The translations under genes and the position numbers were made by a program. Positions 24,103-37,837 of a DNA stretch of 64,000 nucleotides are shown here, in pieces; the stretch's first letter is position 1, and each line of letters starts with the position of its first letter. Under the pieces are notes generated by a model. It saw only the letters and a program-made list of their open reading frames with translations, was not told the origin of the DNA and made no database searches. This DNA is from Fratercula arctica (lineage: Eukaryota; Chordata; Aves; Charadriiformes; Alcidae): the NCBI GenBank assembly GCA_947846985.1, contig CANTUZ010000001.1, positions 111,803,757 through 111,867,756 of the forward strand, given 5' to 3'.

Positions 24103-25208
24103 CTGAGGAAGAACACAACACAAGAGTAAGCTGCCTATACCACTTAGAGATACCTCTCACAAGGCTAGGTACTTACTTAAGTTCTAAGTCTACAGATAGT
24201 TCGCTTGCATAAGTAGAGCAAAATATATGACATCTAAGTGGCATATTCAACAAAACAATTAATTAAGATCCCATTTCACAGCAGTAACACCTGCGACCTT
24301 TGACATTACTGCTTTGCTAATATGTTACCTTCAGGAAGGTAAGTTACTTTCGTTACTAGGAAAGTAACTAGTTAATCAAGGGGGAAAAGTCATCCACTTT
24401 TAAATTGACAGATGAAACTTATTTAATGATAAAACACTTCAGAGTCTGGTTCGGTTCATCGGTCACATTACCAAATCTTATTTTTTTCTTTTAACCTACA
24501 GTTTAAATACTAAACTGGAATTTACTGCTTAGTTCAATAAGACTCCAGTTAGCTCAGATTATGTAATATATTCAGTTGCCTTTCCTACTCTAGCTTGGAC
24601 ATCTCTATCAATTCGGATATATCTACCAATATTCTAACCTCTGGGAATTACGGCAAACAGCCTTTTACGAAGAAATTAAATACTTGTAATCATTTCTTGG
24701 ACTAGTAGCCATTTCTCAAGTAAGGTCCCAAGCACACAGCATTGTCTTCATTCTTATTCCTCCGCCACTTGTAGTCTTGCTCTTTATAAGTCACTGGTTC
24801 ACTGAAAGGTTAAGTACTTCATGAAAAGTGAAACAGCTACAGCAGGAAGAAACAAGAGCATCCCTGACCCAGGTCAGCTTATAGTTACTTTGGGAGATGT
24901 GAAATTAAACTCTTCAGTCAGGGAAAGGAATCAAGCCCTGTTGCCCAAACCCTGTGTTGGCCCTTCAAACCACAGACTGGTAAAACACGAAGCACAGGTC
25001 AAATCCAGATTTTGGGAAGGGGGAAAGGAGAAGGGATGCTTTGCTGTCTTCCAAACAGATCCCGTCTGTGGAGTATGGCATGCTTATACAACCCTTCCTC
25101 CTGGATCATGGCTGCTGAGCCTTTTCTCTGAAATAGAGAGACATGACTTCTGGATTCATTTTTGAATGAGGTCTGTGATAATCTTGAAAATCATGAGCTG
25201 GTTTCTTC

Positions 25209-25231
25209 AAAAAAAAAAAAAAAAAAAAAAA
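25209..25231. repeat. A23 homopolymer
   Basis: Uninterrupted run of A with no identifiable retroposed source upstream. Confidence 0.9.
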
Positions 25232-27621
25232 TCACATTTTAGAGGATTTTTTAGGCATTTTAGGGGACTGTTAATCCCAACCTGTAAATTTTACTAGAGG
25301 ATAAGCAACTTCAAAGTCAGGGTCTGTGTCTCAATTATATTTTAGGTTTGAATTTAAGTTTAGATCACCCCACATTTACAACTGATAGGCTGCAGAGAGG
25401 TGAGCAGGCACAGACTTTGGCTGAGTTTGGGACCACAGCAGGAGGTGAAGTTGAGCTCATGTCAGCTCTCAGTGCACATGTCAAATAGCATATCTTCTTG
25501 TAGCGTGGACACCTTGAGCACATGCATTGTCAGCCCAAGTCTGCTGCTGTACATCAGTCCATGCTTTATAGAGACATGTGGCTGCTGCCAGCAGACAAGT
25601 TGTTACAGGCTTTTTCTTCAAGTGATCTGAAGTGCCAGCATGCTCAACAGAAAAAGCAGGAGGCTTGATTTCAAGCTGTTCTGAAAATCCTCTGGGTTTA
25701 CTGCATTCAAGCACTGGCTACTAAGGCTATGCAATGCTGCTGCGTGATCACAGACCACATATGCTTTAGCAAATGCTCAGGTGGTTAGATGCCAGGGTAC
25801 CTAAATTCCCTTGTGGTCTTGTGCCCAACAGAGAAACTCTCAGAGAACTAGCAGGATGAGTAAAAGCCTGGTTGGTGAAAGTAGTAATTCATGTTCATGT
25901 GAGACATAGTTAACTATTTCTTAGTCATGGAAAAAGAGAGGCCATAATTCTTGCTATTAGCCTAACCTGCTGAGTAGTTTGGGCACAATGCTACGGGAAA
26001 TGGTACTGTATCAACTTTGCCCCTGAGTATCATGTTCCAGCAGTTGGAGGATCAGCAATTTCTAATTTTTTTTACATGACATGGTTCAAGTTTTCTTCCT
26101 TGATGGTGCAAATTAGACATGTAGAGAAAGAAATTACCTTATTTCAAGTAAAAAGAGAAGCATTTCTGAAGACCCTCCCCGTAGCTTAGCATACAGAATT
26201 GAAGAAGGTATGACATTTGTAATTCAAATGTTCTGAAACACCCTAGGAAATAGCTGTTTGCTAACCTAAAACATAGCTATGATAACCCAAATGCTACTGT
26301 GCTGACCCAGTCAGAAATAGATGACCCAGCCTCAGCAGACTACCTAGAAAAACTTGGCTGCAACTTTGATATTGGGATAGAGATCAATTACCCTGTTTAA
26401 CAAAGAACATACAAAAATCTTTAGCATTATATCATAATGATAAAATATTTTATTTTTCTCCCATCTTTTGTTACTGCCTTTTAAATGATTTCTTTCTTTT
26501 GTTCAGCAGGTCTCTTTCTTTTGAATTATTACACTGTTTTCTTAAAGTATCCCAGACATTTGTGACTGGCCTTGTAGAACAGAATAGTAAGTACTTGACA
26601 AGAATTTAAAAGCATACCAGTATTTAGATGGAGTTCTCTTTACTGTTCTACTTGAGCTTTCCATTTAATCTCATTCCAGCTCCTAAATTTAATTTTAAAT
26701 TAGAATGATCTTTCATAATGATAAGATGGGGAAATCCATCCTTCTTTACATATAGTAGCTTTTATCATCAGTTAGAGCTAAGCAGTAAAAAGTTTTCCTT
26801 AGATGACTTTTGATGAAAAAATATAGTCCTAAATGGCCAAAAAAAAAAAAAAGCCAACACATTTCAACTCGCAGAGAAGACAGAAAGATAGTAAACTAAC
26901 TGCAAGTACAAAACCTCCATTTACTTTGAGAAGATCTTTTTAAATGAAAAACATATTTGCCTATTTCAAAACATATGCAAATTTACAGTTATTCAAGAAA
27001 TGGTAGACTATTTTCTTTTTAGAAACATATCTTGGTTATGCTATTATATAAGACATAGTTTGCAAAAATTGGTATGATGGATCATCATCACAGCTGCTCA
27101 ATTCAAAATAGAAATCTAACACATGTCCACCTGAAACATTTTCTTCCCCCGTCCTCCTGCCATAACTCACAGAGCGCAGTACTTGTACATAGCAAACATT
27201 AAAAACTTACTTAGAAAGAATATAATTAATATCTCCCAAATACCATTATTTAGCACCCCTTTTATTTTGTTTCATCTCATTTCATGACACAGCTTTTGAA
27301 TTCCATGTTATACTTTTACTGTGTTGGGTTTTGCCTTTACAATAGAGCAATCTGAAGTTCAGTTTCAATGGAACAGATCATGATCAATGCCTATTTTTTA
27401 ATATGACTGTAACACTGAAGGACAACAATATTTCACACCAAACACAAAACACAATTTCTTTTCCTGTTTTTCCTCTTAAAATCATAATATTTCTTAGGTT
27501 TTATATTTTTAAAGGAAGACCTTTGATGCAATTATTATTTACTTGGATGCTGATAGGGAGCAATAAATTCAAACCAATCAAACACATTCAAATTGATAGT
27601 ACTGCACTAAAGAGAACTCAG

Positions 27622-27641
27622 AAAAAAAAAAAAAAAAAAAA
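27622..27641. repeat. A20 homopolymer
   Basis: Uninterrupted run of A following a unique sequence. Confidence 0.9.
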
Positions 27642-29053
27642 CCATATAGACCACAAAAAAATTTACCTAAGATAGAGGAAATTTCAGAGTCTAACTTTAA
27701 CCAGCCAAAAGGAAGCATATCTGTATATGGACCTTATTCTGGTGTGCTGAACTCATTGGGAGTGCTTAGGTGAGAAATTTACTTGCTTGCAAAAGTACTT
27801 GTCCTTTCAAGTTGCAGTCCTACCCCTCAGTCTAACCTCTAGTAAACTCTTACCTTCTGAGGTTGCACCTTTGACTTTCATTCACTACCCTCAAGCTGAT
27901 AACATAATGACACTGCTGGGGGGAAGTGTCACAGATGCCAGGTGGCAAACCAGAAGTTATATAGCACTTTGGATACAAGAAGGTCACCGGAATTAATTGA
28001 TATATGAAATTGGATCTGTGCATTTGAGGTTTACCTTTGCAGTACAAGTGTTCCTGGATTAATCACCTTCTTTAATGATTACTGCTAAAGGAAAACTTGA
28101 AACACAATTTTCACAAACATTTACCATTTGTTTTATTTGGAAATACTTGCTCCAGTAACCCTGTTTGCTGGGATGCTTGGAGGGGTAAAAGATATTTAGG
28201 ATCCAAAAATAATCAAAGTGACTTCAGTTAAAACTTTAATGAGTGATCGTAGAACACTTCTATTAGCATTTGTTCAACTAGAAAGGCAAATCTAATTTCC
28301 ATATGAAAGTCTTTCAGATGAAACAACAAATCATGAAAATCAATACTTAAAAAGAAGATGCATACTTTTTTAATTAAAAGAGCATTGTTTAATCAAAGCT
28401 GAATTCCTCCTTTTGGTCAAAGGAAGGTTTCAATTGTTTAATATCAGCAAAATTCTACATTTGTGTGATTATTATTTCAAAATTATTATCTTCTATGTGA
28501 GAAAAATAGTTGTATATTATTATCATTAACATCTTTGTATATAAATATTGTTTTAGAAAAATGAAAAAGTCAAATCAAATTTACCACACATTTTCAGTTA
28601 GACATATCTATTAAAAACAAAATAAATATATTAAATTTCCCATTGTAAAGGATTACTGTACTACAAAATATTTGTCAGAAAACTAGATTATCCACAACCA
28701 CAGTTTCCTTAACCACGTAAAAGGACTACATAATTTCATTAATCCACCATTTCCCAATTGTTTTCAAAAAAGGAAAAGACTTTCTGGATATCTTACATAG
28801 ATCAAAATGAATTTACACAGCAAATTTTTTTTTTTTTGTACTGAACAAAAGGTTGAATGTTACCTTTCATTTACTCCTAGATGACATACACTAATTACCC
28901 AGAAGTGAATACTCACAACCAAATGATGAACAATATGTAGTACAAAAACTGATATGTACAAAATGTTGACAGAGCTGTAGGTATGTAAGCTGTAGCTCTA
29001 TTTTATTCAAGAAAAATACACCATTCTAAAAATATACTTTGCTTTCTTATCTC

Positions 29054-29072
29054 TGTGTGTGTGTGTGTGTGT
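29054..29072. repeat. TG dinucleotide microsatellite
   Basis: Nine to ten TG units. Confidence 0.95.
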
Positions 29073-29597
29073 AATGTCTGCTTATCCCCTTTCAGTTACA
29101 CATTCAGCAAAGCTGAATTTTGTTTATGAGGGTGAAGGGACTGAAAAGAAAAGAAACAAAGTATATCATGAAAGCTTGACTCCAAGTAGTTCACTAGAAA
29201 CAACTGATAAATAGATCTTTATATTTGGCTTAGGGGTCACAGGATATGTTTATTCACTGATTGCTGCAGGGAAGAGATCCACACAAGTTGCACAATGAGA
29301 TGGTTAACAACACTAGAAATAAGAGCATTATTCAATATCTAGATTGAAGTGCAGCTCCAAAGCTAGCATTATTTTATAGCTGCTCTAGGACCCTTACACA
29401 TTAAGTTTTTATACTTTAGCTCACTAAGTCAGGTCACTGTTTAGAAGCTGTCAATTAAATTAATCTACGTTAAACTTCCATCTATGGATTTTGACCAAAG
29501 TTCTTCCTAATGCCTCTTCAGCCCTTCCTGCAGGATGCTGGGGATTTACTTACAGGCTTTCAGCACGGAAGTCCACTGGCTACAATCCCAGATTCCC

Positions 29598-29638
29598 TTT
29601 TTTTTTCTTTTTTTCTTTTTTTCTTTTTTTTTTTTTTT
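29598..29638. repeat. T-rich tract with interspersed C
   Basis: Runs of seven to fifteen T separated by single C, a polypyrimidine low-complexity tract. Confidence 0.9.
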
Positions 29639-30450
29639 ATCTAGCCCTTCAGTACCTTCCCTTATGTCTTGTTCTCTTAACTGTTTATACACACAGACAA
29701 GACTGGGAAAGTAAAAATGGTATCAAAAGCCCAGTTCTGAGAAAGGTCCTGCTTTGTAAACAAGCACCATCCTCCCCAGTGATGTGAATGCTAATGCATG
29801 ATGAGGAAGTACTAAGCTCGTGGCTTAGGGTTACTTAAGGCTGGCCTCAGTTTGACTTAATATTAGTATGGATTTTCTCTATGAATATGCTGTAGGAAAA
29901 ATAAGAAGAGCAGCTGCTCAGGAAATAATATTTGAATGGCCTGATTCCATCCCTCTCACCAATACTGACATCAATTTCTTGGTCAATAAAACTATTTATT
30001 ATTATTAATTATTTCCAAATACACCTCACTAACTGAAAACATTATTAAGAATATAAATATAATGAAGAATTATTTATATTTTTCCCTGAACAGTCCTTGA
30101 CAACTCATTCTTTCTCACCTGCTAAAAAGCTCCTGGCAACTCAGTGTCTTAAAGACCATTGTTTTCCTGAGTTATTTCTCATATACTTGTAAGGGTTGTC
30201 AGAAGAAGATTTTGACCCTTGCTATCCCATTAAATATAATTAGTCAATTCTGAGCAGCAGCAGCTATAGGTTATCTGTTTTTCATTCCCTTGCATGCCTG
30301 GCATTGTATGAGATTCACCCATAACATTCAGCCTGTCATTTTCTATGATGTCATTATATTTTACTCACACTAACAGCGCATTAGAAATGTTATGGAGTAA
30401 AAGTCTGTGAAAATGAGATTCAAAGAGCAATGCTTATCTGGAAGGTTTGG

Positions 30451-30493
<43 letters not shown>
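30451..30493. repeat. A43 homopolymer
   Basis: The longest homopolymer in the window. Upstream sequence resembles no known retroposon or transcript, and no flanking target duplication was evident by eye. Confidence 0.95.
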
Positions 30494-30494
<1 letters not shown>

Positions 30495-31381
30495 AAAACA
30501 GACCCTAAAAGCCAAAGCTCCCTCCTCCTCAAACAGATTGAAATCTAGGCTCAAGTCTGCATTCTGCTACAACAGATATTTATTGTATCCTATTGCAACT
30601 TCATGTGAAAAGGACGATTAGTCCTTAGTACTAGGACCCTAAGACCTCCCTTCTGTCTCAGATGGTTGTGAAACTTAACCATTGCTCCCCACAAACGGTT
30701 TCACAGGCAAGCTGAAGCTGCAGTACATGGTAGGAAGTGGGATGGCATGAAGGCTAGTATGGGACGACATCTTCCTTCCAGAGTAGGCTTTAACTTGATT
30801 TGGAAACTCTCCCTACATGAGAGAGATGAAGTTTGAATTCCCTCAAGAAGAGGAAAAGCTTGTCCTCGGACATCCAGTTCTAATTTCTGGGCAGGTATAT
30901 AAACAGATTAAAGGAAAACAGCAAGTCTATTAATTCTGACCCCATGTTAGATGCATAGACTGATTTGTCAGAAGCTATTTGACAGCATCTTTTGAGCTTT
31001 AAGCATATTTGTGAATTTTGAGCAATATGCAAGTCTGGCACTGAGCTGGTTTAACTGTATCAAGTTGCTTAGAAAAGCAGGTCAAGAATTTGAGGACTTT
31101 TCATGGTGTGACAGCTAAGGAAGAACTTGCAGGATTACATATGGATATACACATACAGTACATATACATATAATAAAAAAGCCCTAGGCTTTGCTTAGTA
31201 AGAGCTTCAGTCCTTCTATGTCCAGTTCCAATTCTGTGAAAAGGATACGGCAGCTTGTTTATTCACGTTGCAAGTACTCATACGTTAAGGTAGGATATAC
31301 CATCTGTAACTATTCTGCCAGGAGCTGATTGGCAGCAACATGGGTTAGGTTCAAATTTTAGGTGCCACTAACAAAGATTGG

Positions 31382-31406
31382 AAAAAAAAAAAAAAAAAAA
31401 AAAAAA
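31382..31406. repeat. A25 homopolymer
   Basis: Uninterrupted run of A after unique sequence. Confidence 0.95.
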
Positions 31407-33228
31407 TAGGTGCTCAATAAGTTAAAATTCCTTACTTAAATAGTGAATCCAAATGGCTTACACAACAGCACAGCATCGCAGGGAGAAAAAGAAGGTGGAA
31501 AAAATGAAAACGAGGAGGAAAATACTCAGTTGTCCTCATACTTTAGAAAATATTCTTTTTGAGCTGTGCATGATGAAGTCCTAGTTGGCAACTGTTCAAC
31601 CAGACAGTTGTTTCCCACTTCCTTGAGCCCTAGTGATGAAAGAGGTTTCATCCCCACGACTATTGCCACATCCAGAATGAGATGTCCACCACCTAACTTT
31701 CATAGCTCTTCTACCTAGCTGTTCCCAATTCATCCAGTGCTCAGCTGATTGCAATACCTTGGTAACAACTTCTCTTCCTTAGTTACTTCTGATTTTATAG
31801 GAAGCACACATGACATTAAATAAAAGTTTTTACCTCTCAAAAAAAATTTCTTCAAGCAGACTCCTTTATTTCAGCCCATGATATCTGTACTCCTAGGGCA
31901 CAATTAATTGGTGACTAGCAAATCCAGAAATTATTAGCAAACCTAGAAAAATTACTTGACACCAAGTAACACAATTATGATATGCCTCTTGCATTTTATG
32001 GCCGAGAAATTTTTGTAACTACAAACAGAAATGCCTCAAAGCATGATAAAATTATGCAAGTGTACGTATTTCAAGATTGCTTGCTGGTCTCTGTCCATCA
32101 TCCCTTCTTTTCCATCAAATATTGGCAGAATTCATCTCCCTTTTAGGGATTCTACCACTCCCTAGGAGATGCTACTTACCTCCAAGGTGTCAGTCACTGA
32201 ACTTGTATCTGATAAATAAAGACTCCATGGGCTTCACAGAGCTCTCTGAAAAGAAACAGGCCCTTCCATATAGAAAAGATACAGGATTGGTACTCTATAA
32301 GCTATTTTAAAGATGTTATAAGAAACTAACTGATCAAGTCTTCCTGATTTCATGTTAGAAATTTTACGAAGATTAAATCTGAAAAAAATTTTTATGCTAG
32401 TGGACAACCATGCTTGATTAAATTATACAGAAACAGAGATTACAATGGCAAGATTACATATTTTTTCCCTCCATCAGTTTTTTTTTGTCTTTGTCATGTT
32501 TCAACAGGTAAATAACTATGCATTTTTCAACTTGAAAAATCCAGAATGAGGTATTTTCCACAACTGAATGAAAAGTAAATGAGATTCCCGAATAAATGTT
32601 TTGCCAAAATCAATGAAAACCACACCAACCATTTCATCTTTCAGGATCACTTAGTTTGTGCCATTAGCAATCCTTAAAAGAATGGATTTTGTGTAGCACA
32701 TTGGCTGTGATCCAAATAATGGAAGAATAGGGATAGAAAATAGCTCTCTATTTAAGAATTCATTAAATTGATTGCAGCCAAGTTCCTTGATCTTGTAGGA
32801 ACGGGACCACGATGATAAAAAATTAAATTAGTTAATTAATACATTGGTAATTTAAATTATGCCCTTCCATAAAGCAGTTGAGACGTCATGGAAGTCAGAT
32901 GAGTGTTCTCTGTACTCATGGTTTTGAAGCTAAACTTCTTAATTTCTGGAACAAAGAAAGAGCATAAAGTCTTATATCTAAGCACTGAGATCAACACTTT
33001 GAGAAACGCTGGGAAATGACCAATGTGGGCCAAGCCTGATGCAGGAAGAAGTGGCAGGGAGCCTATCAGTAGTGCTGACATATTTTATTTCAAGTGGCAA
33101 TGAAGGAGCAACATTATTATTTAACTCTTAGGCAGTGGAAATCAAGTACTCTGCTGAAGTGAAACTGTGACAACTTGCATCACCTATTGGTAGCTAATTC
33201 TTTCCACTCATGAAGAACTGGTTGGAGA

Positions 33229-33240
33229 GACGGTACCGTC
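33229..33240. other. 12-bp perfect palindrome GACGGTACCGTC
   Basis: Self-complementary sequence with two CpGs in an otherwise CpG-poor region. No function is inferred. Confidence 0.6.
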
Positions 33241-33984
33241 AGGGCGCATGAGGTGCTGTACGCATGTGCTACAACTTCCCCACTGGGGGTAGCTGAAGGA
33301 CCTGGACAGAAGGGTGGCATTTTAACGCCAATCACATTGCTGTGGCTTTCTACGTCACCAAGAAATACCATATTCCCTGTTGACTACTGAGGGACATGAA
33401 GGCTGCCTTTCCTTCCCCACTTGTGTTTTCTCTGCTGCATCAGCTGACAAGATGGAAGAAATGGGTTCTCATTTTTTTCTGACCTCTATGCATAGCCCGT
33501 CCTCATGTGTTGCACATGACAGCAATAGAAACACTGCTTCTTCTGTGTGAGATGTGGCATGTCTGGTCTTTATGATGCATGCAACAAGAAACACATAGTC
33601 CAACAAAACTAACAGATATAAGATCTTTGTCTTCTTACTTGCTGTCCTAAAGAAAGCTCAGTTTCTATTTGCTAAGCTGACTCCAAATTAGAGCTATTTT
33701 CTTAAAGTTTCTCACCCCTTGATTGAAATTCCCTTTCTGCTTCACAGATAACAAAGAATGAGAAGGGAACTCCTGCATCATTGTACCAAGCTTCTAAAAA
33801 CCCCAAATCCAGAATATAGAGCACTGATTCCAAAGAAGCTATCTCTGTTGTAATAGATATGAATAAATGTTAGATCAGGAAAATGAAGGAATACAGGCAC
33901 TGTTCAACATTAGGCCCCAGAGGGACATTGGGAGGGTGAATATTACACCAAATTAGTTTTCCTGTATAGCAATTTTAAATTATT

Positions 33985-34003
33985 TAGTAGTAGTAGTAGT
34001 AGT
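33985..34003. repeat. AGT trinucleotide microsatellite
   Basis: Six AGT/TAG units. Confidence 0.95.
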
Positions 34004-34387
34004 ATTGAGGTCTTTTTGTATTAATTTTGACTACTAGATGCAACAGTGTGTCATTGTATCTGGACTAATAATTTGGACTATTAAACTGTTAAAATATTAA
34101 TTGGGCTAAAGATAAATTCCTAGTTCCACATATACAGTGTGTTCCTTTTTGCACTAACAGTATTTTGAACACAGCACATTAACTGTTGACTTATACCAAC
34201 ATCTGTCTCGGTGCAAACTAAGAGCCTCAGATACTTTCCTGCTTTCTTGGATGTGTTGACATTTGTGAAAAGCTCCTTTCTGCTGTGATTCAACAGTCAC
34301 CAGTACTTAAGGTAGTCAGTATAACTGCTGCTACTATTGCAACTGCTGATTCTTTACTTTACACAAGGTTTATTCTGGGGAGGAGGA

Positions 34388-34410
34388 TTTTTTGTTTGTT
34401 TGTTTGTTTT
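34388..34410. repeat. GTTT tetranucleotide tract
   Basis: Four GTTT units between short T runs. Confidence 0.85.
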
Positions 34411-37252
34411 TATTTTTAGAAATTTTAAAAAGAAGAGAGGTACAAAGAGGCAAAGTAGCTACCTGCATTCCACTGAAACAAACTTGGATTTCTCAAAGTT
34501 GGTGTTTCATTCATTTTCTATCTGAAACCAATACATTCATTCAGCTTGCTGCTCATCAGTACTATTCATTATATAGCATGTACAAGAACCACAGTATAAG
34601 AGTGAATTGTTCTCTTCTACTTGTGGGCTGACTGAATACCGAAACTACACATACACAAAACCCCTTATAACAGAGTTGCTTTAAATTTTCATAAGACACA
34701 GTGAATAGACTGAATAAATTATGGAACGCATATAGCCGCCCAGGACACAGTGCACATTGCTAGGAAGGCAAGAGAGAGAGGTAGAGAACAGAGAGAAGTG
34801 TTTACTATTAATAAAAATATGGCAGCAATGCCAGGTAAGACAGGCAGAGCCATAGCCACATTTTCATCTCTGACTTATGAAATAGAATGATATAACAAAG
34901 GCAAAGTATTAAGTTCACTCCAGAGGATCTTCAATCTGCAGAAAATACAACTTTCCCAGTGGAAAAACTGAAGGAGACATTGACTGTATATTGTCTATAT
35001 ACACACACACACAAAAAAATACGTTTCACTATTCAGGAAATATTTTATCTCATTCTCCAAAATGCCAAGTTATGTGGCACTTTTAGAATTAATACAAAAA
35101 TGTTTTTCTGTCTATGCAGTACAGGGCCAATGATGTGAAGAACATCACCAAAGAATTAGTCATTGACCTTGTACTGTCTTTATTTGGATGGGGTAGCTAG
35201 CAATATTGCTTCTAGCAAACAGTTCATCAAGCTTTACTTGCAAATGGAAGACGGGATGATGACAAGCTTTTATTTAAATGCCCATAAAAAGTAGTCATTA
35301 GAAACAGTTTACTTAAATTCCTCACAACAGAGACTGTGGAGCACTACAGGAGGTATTACAGAAAAAGCACTGCGTCCATACTTGGCAATTCAGAGTATTG
35401 ACAAAGTGGCAACAGCGGGAATACCTCATTTATGTCATTTTCCTTAACCAAATTGTCTCCCTCAACACTACTTTCTGTCAAGTACTTCACAGCTTTAAAG
35501 AAAGGCTTGATAAAAGAAAAATATTACAAGTAAGTTTGTTCTTTGAAGGAATGTTCCAAAATAGTGCACACAAAAAAAGATACGTATATGCAAGGTCCCT
35601 TCAAGACCTATTTTCTATGATCTTTAACTGAAGAGTGCTGCAAGTTTAGAACTTCATATTTAATGATAACTTAATGAAATAAAAAGAAAAAACATGAAGA
35701 TTTCAAGGAAGTTCAGTGTCCTAAGGGGAACAGATACTCCAAGTCTTTGATTAGTTCACTGTCAACAATGATCTGTGTTGTAAGTCTGTGCCCTTAAGAC
35801 TCAACATTTTTTCTTTAATATGAGCAAGATACCTATCGGTTCCAATGTATCCAGGTTGCTACTGTTGTATGTAGCATAGCAATGGCACTTCAGTTGGGAA
35901 GCTGAAAGCACCTGGAATACATGGAGTTGTTCCCTAGAAATATTTAAATTCAAGATTTCTAATGCTATAAGAAACCAACAGATGGCTTAGTCTGACCCAG
36001 TAAAACATTAATTTACTCCCTACAGGCACCCCCCAAGACAACTTAGTCAACACTAACTTATTGTGTTGGTGTAAGGTAAGCAAATACTGGAGAATATGTG
36101 CTGGAAGTGAATTTTGAGCTCAAAGCACTCAAAAGTCTCACCTCAGATATTTACCACAAGTGGAAATTCTGTTTGCAATCAAAAATAACATTTAATTTTT
36201 TTTAAATATATATATTTAATACTCTTAGTAAACTACCTGCAGTCTTACTAAACCACTTGGAAGCCAAGAACTTATCAGCAAAATTCCTTCTAAAATGATT
36301 TTGCAAAATGATTAAGATCAAGAAAGTTTTCTGCTGCTCATAGATAACTCATTAAGATTAAAAAAAAATGAATTGGTTAAATGAATTATTCATCCCAACT
36401 TTTTACACAGTTCTAGTCTAACAGTGAAGCTACTTTAGTATTTTTAAGTTTCTGAGCAGTTAAAAAAATAATTTCTGTTCTCACAAAACAGAAATTTTTA
36501 AAATACCCAGTTTCTCACTGGCAAAATATCTACGACTACTGAAATATGTGTGTGCATGGATGTAGGACGTGCTAGTAACAAATTAACATGATTTAAATTG
36601 ATGATCAAATTTAGCTTCAAAACTTACTGTTTCTTTAAGTAGATTCATTCTGTTTACAAGTAAGCTATTTTACATATCTTCGTTGCACTTTCAAAGCCCT
36701 GTGGTTACAGCTGTATGTTCCTACGCTTGCACTCCAAACGTGGATGCTAGCGGATGTGCAAGGTCAACAGCTACACTAACACCTGAGCCTTCCCTCAACC
36801 TCACTAAAAATCTCTCTCCTACTCACTGTATTAATCCTTCAACTCTAAAAATGTTTATTTGCACTACAATATTTCAGGAGTTTTTAGAAAAGACAAGAGC
36901 TCCTATTAGGAAATTAAGTATCTCTCTCCTTGCTGACTAAATGAATTTTGCTATATCTAGTCTTTCAAACAACAAGGAAATGGATATTAATGTTGCAAAC
37001 TTTTCCATCACCAGAAAAGTTTGTCTTGGATCTAGGATTAAACCATAACACTGACAGCGATCTTCCCTACCCCACAAATACCAAAATAACCATCTTATTT
37101 TCAAAACAGCTAAAAATATGGATGACTAGCTGTTATTTGTTTAATGCTCAATTCAGTACCGATTTTTATTTTATCTTTTTAAAAAAATAATGAAGTTTTA
37201 AAAGAAAAAGTTGTTTTCAACCAAATATTTTTGCCTTAAAAGGTCAGTGAAA

Positions 37253-37257
37253 CATAC
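37253..37257. repeat. left target-site duplication CATAC
   Basis: Five bases immediately before the LTR, repeated exactly at 37838-37842 immediately after it. Confidence 0.85.
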
Positions 37258-37451
37258 TGTCCTGGTTTGGGCTGGAGCAGGACAACTTTCTGTTCTATGA
37301 GAGAGGCTCTTGCTCACACTTGTTGCTGTGGCAACCAGGGTCAACTGATTTGGTTGTTTGCCCTGTGGAGGGGTCACACCTCTGGGGAGGAGGAGACAGG
37401 ACAGGTGACCCAAACTGACCAATAGGGTATTCCATCCCATCTGCCATGCTC

Positions 37452-37461
37452 AATATAAAAG
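37452..37461 (+). promoter_or_regulatory. TATA box of the solo LTR
   Basis: AATATAAAAG, a good TATA match, lies about 195 bp into the LTR, where a U3 core promoter would sit. Its presence means the LTR could still act as a promoter; that is inference. Confidence 0.6.
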
Positions 37462-37713
37462 CTGAGGGAGTGAATGGGTTGGGGTGGGTTCTTTTTTGGT
37501 GGGTGTTTGTCATCAGTGACTGATGCCTGAGGAGGATCCTATCAGTTCATTTACCTTTGGTCCCCATCAGTGTGTTGTGGAGTACAGTTCCCATTTGTCA
37601 CTAAGTCCAGTCAGGAACTTTCCCCAGTGCCTGCTATTGATATCTCCCTGGGAGCTTGATTGTATATATTGTATCTATTCCATTATTTGCTTTTTATTTT
37701 ATTATAATATGTT

Positions 37714-37719
37714 ATTAAA
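37714..37719 (+). promoter_or_regulatory. possible LTR polyadenylation signal ATTAAA
   Basis: ATTAAA, the commonest variant of AATAAA, lies downstream of the TATA box and about 120 bp before the LTR end, a plausible R-region position. Confidence 0.4.
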
Positions 37720-37837
37720 GTAGTTTATTTTTTTTCTAAACTCATAACTCTATCTCTCTTCTTCCTCTCCTTGGAGAGAGAAGTGGGGGAGAGCATCTGT
37801 TGTCTTGTCATTGGCCAGCCTGGCCTAAATCACGACA

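Larger units (their letters stand above)
24105..29052. other. unique AT-rich non-coding DNA
   Basis: No recognised gene or transposon. It contains A23 (25209-25231) and A20 (27622-27641) runs. Frames of up to 114 aa (24821-25165) show no family motifs. Confidence 0.5.
29073..37252. other. unique AT-rich non-coding DNA with simple repeats
   Basis: No recognised gene or transposon. Simple repeats are listed separately. A small CpG-containing patch at 33220-33330 includes a 12-bp perfect palindrome. Confidence 0.5.
37258..37837 (+). mobile_element. solo ERV LTR with intact target duplication (ERVL-like)
   Basis: A 580-bp LTR beginning TGTCCTGGTTTGGGC and ending AAATCACGACA, so the termini are TGTC/GACA inverted. 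It is bracketed by an exact 5-bp duplication, CATAC. Inside, in the expected order for plus-strand transcription, are a CCAAT-type motif (about 37420), a TATA box AATATAAAAG at 37452-37461, and ATTAAA at 37714-37719 as a possible polyadenylation signal. No internal retroviral coding sequence accompanies it, which fits loss by recombination between two LTRs. The five-base duplication and the TGTCCTGGTTT start suggest an ERVL-type avian family, by recollection only. Frames inside (80, 72, 66 aa) are spurious. Confidence 0.85.

Noticed and set aside
29491..29787. 98-aa frame at 29491-29787
   Set aside because: Much of it translates a T-rich low-complexity tract.
30451..31406. Processed pseudogenes marked by the A43 and A25 runs
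   Set aside because: No recognisable coding or RNA-gene sequence precedes the runs and no flanking duplication was found.
37198..37723. Frames of 66-80 aa at 37.2-37.7 kb
   Set aside because: They lie inside or across the solo LTR and are not retroviral proteins.
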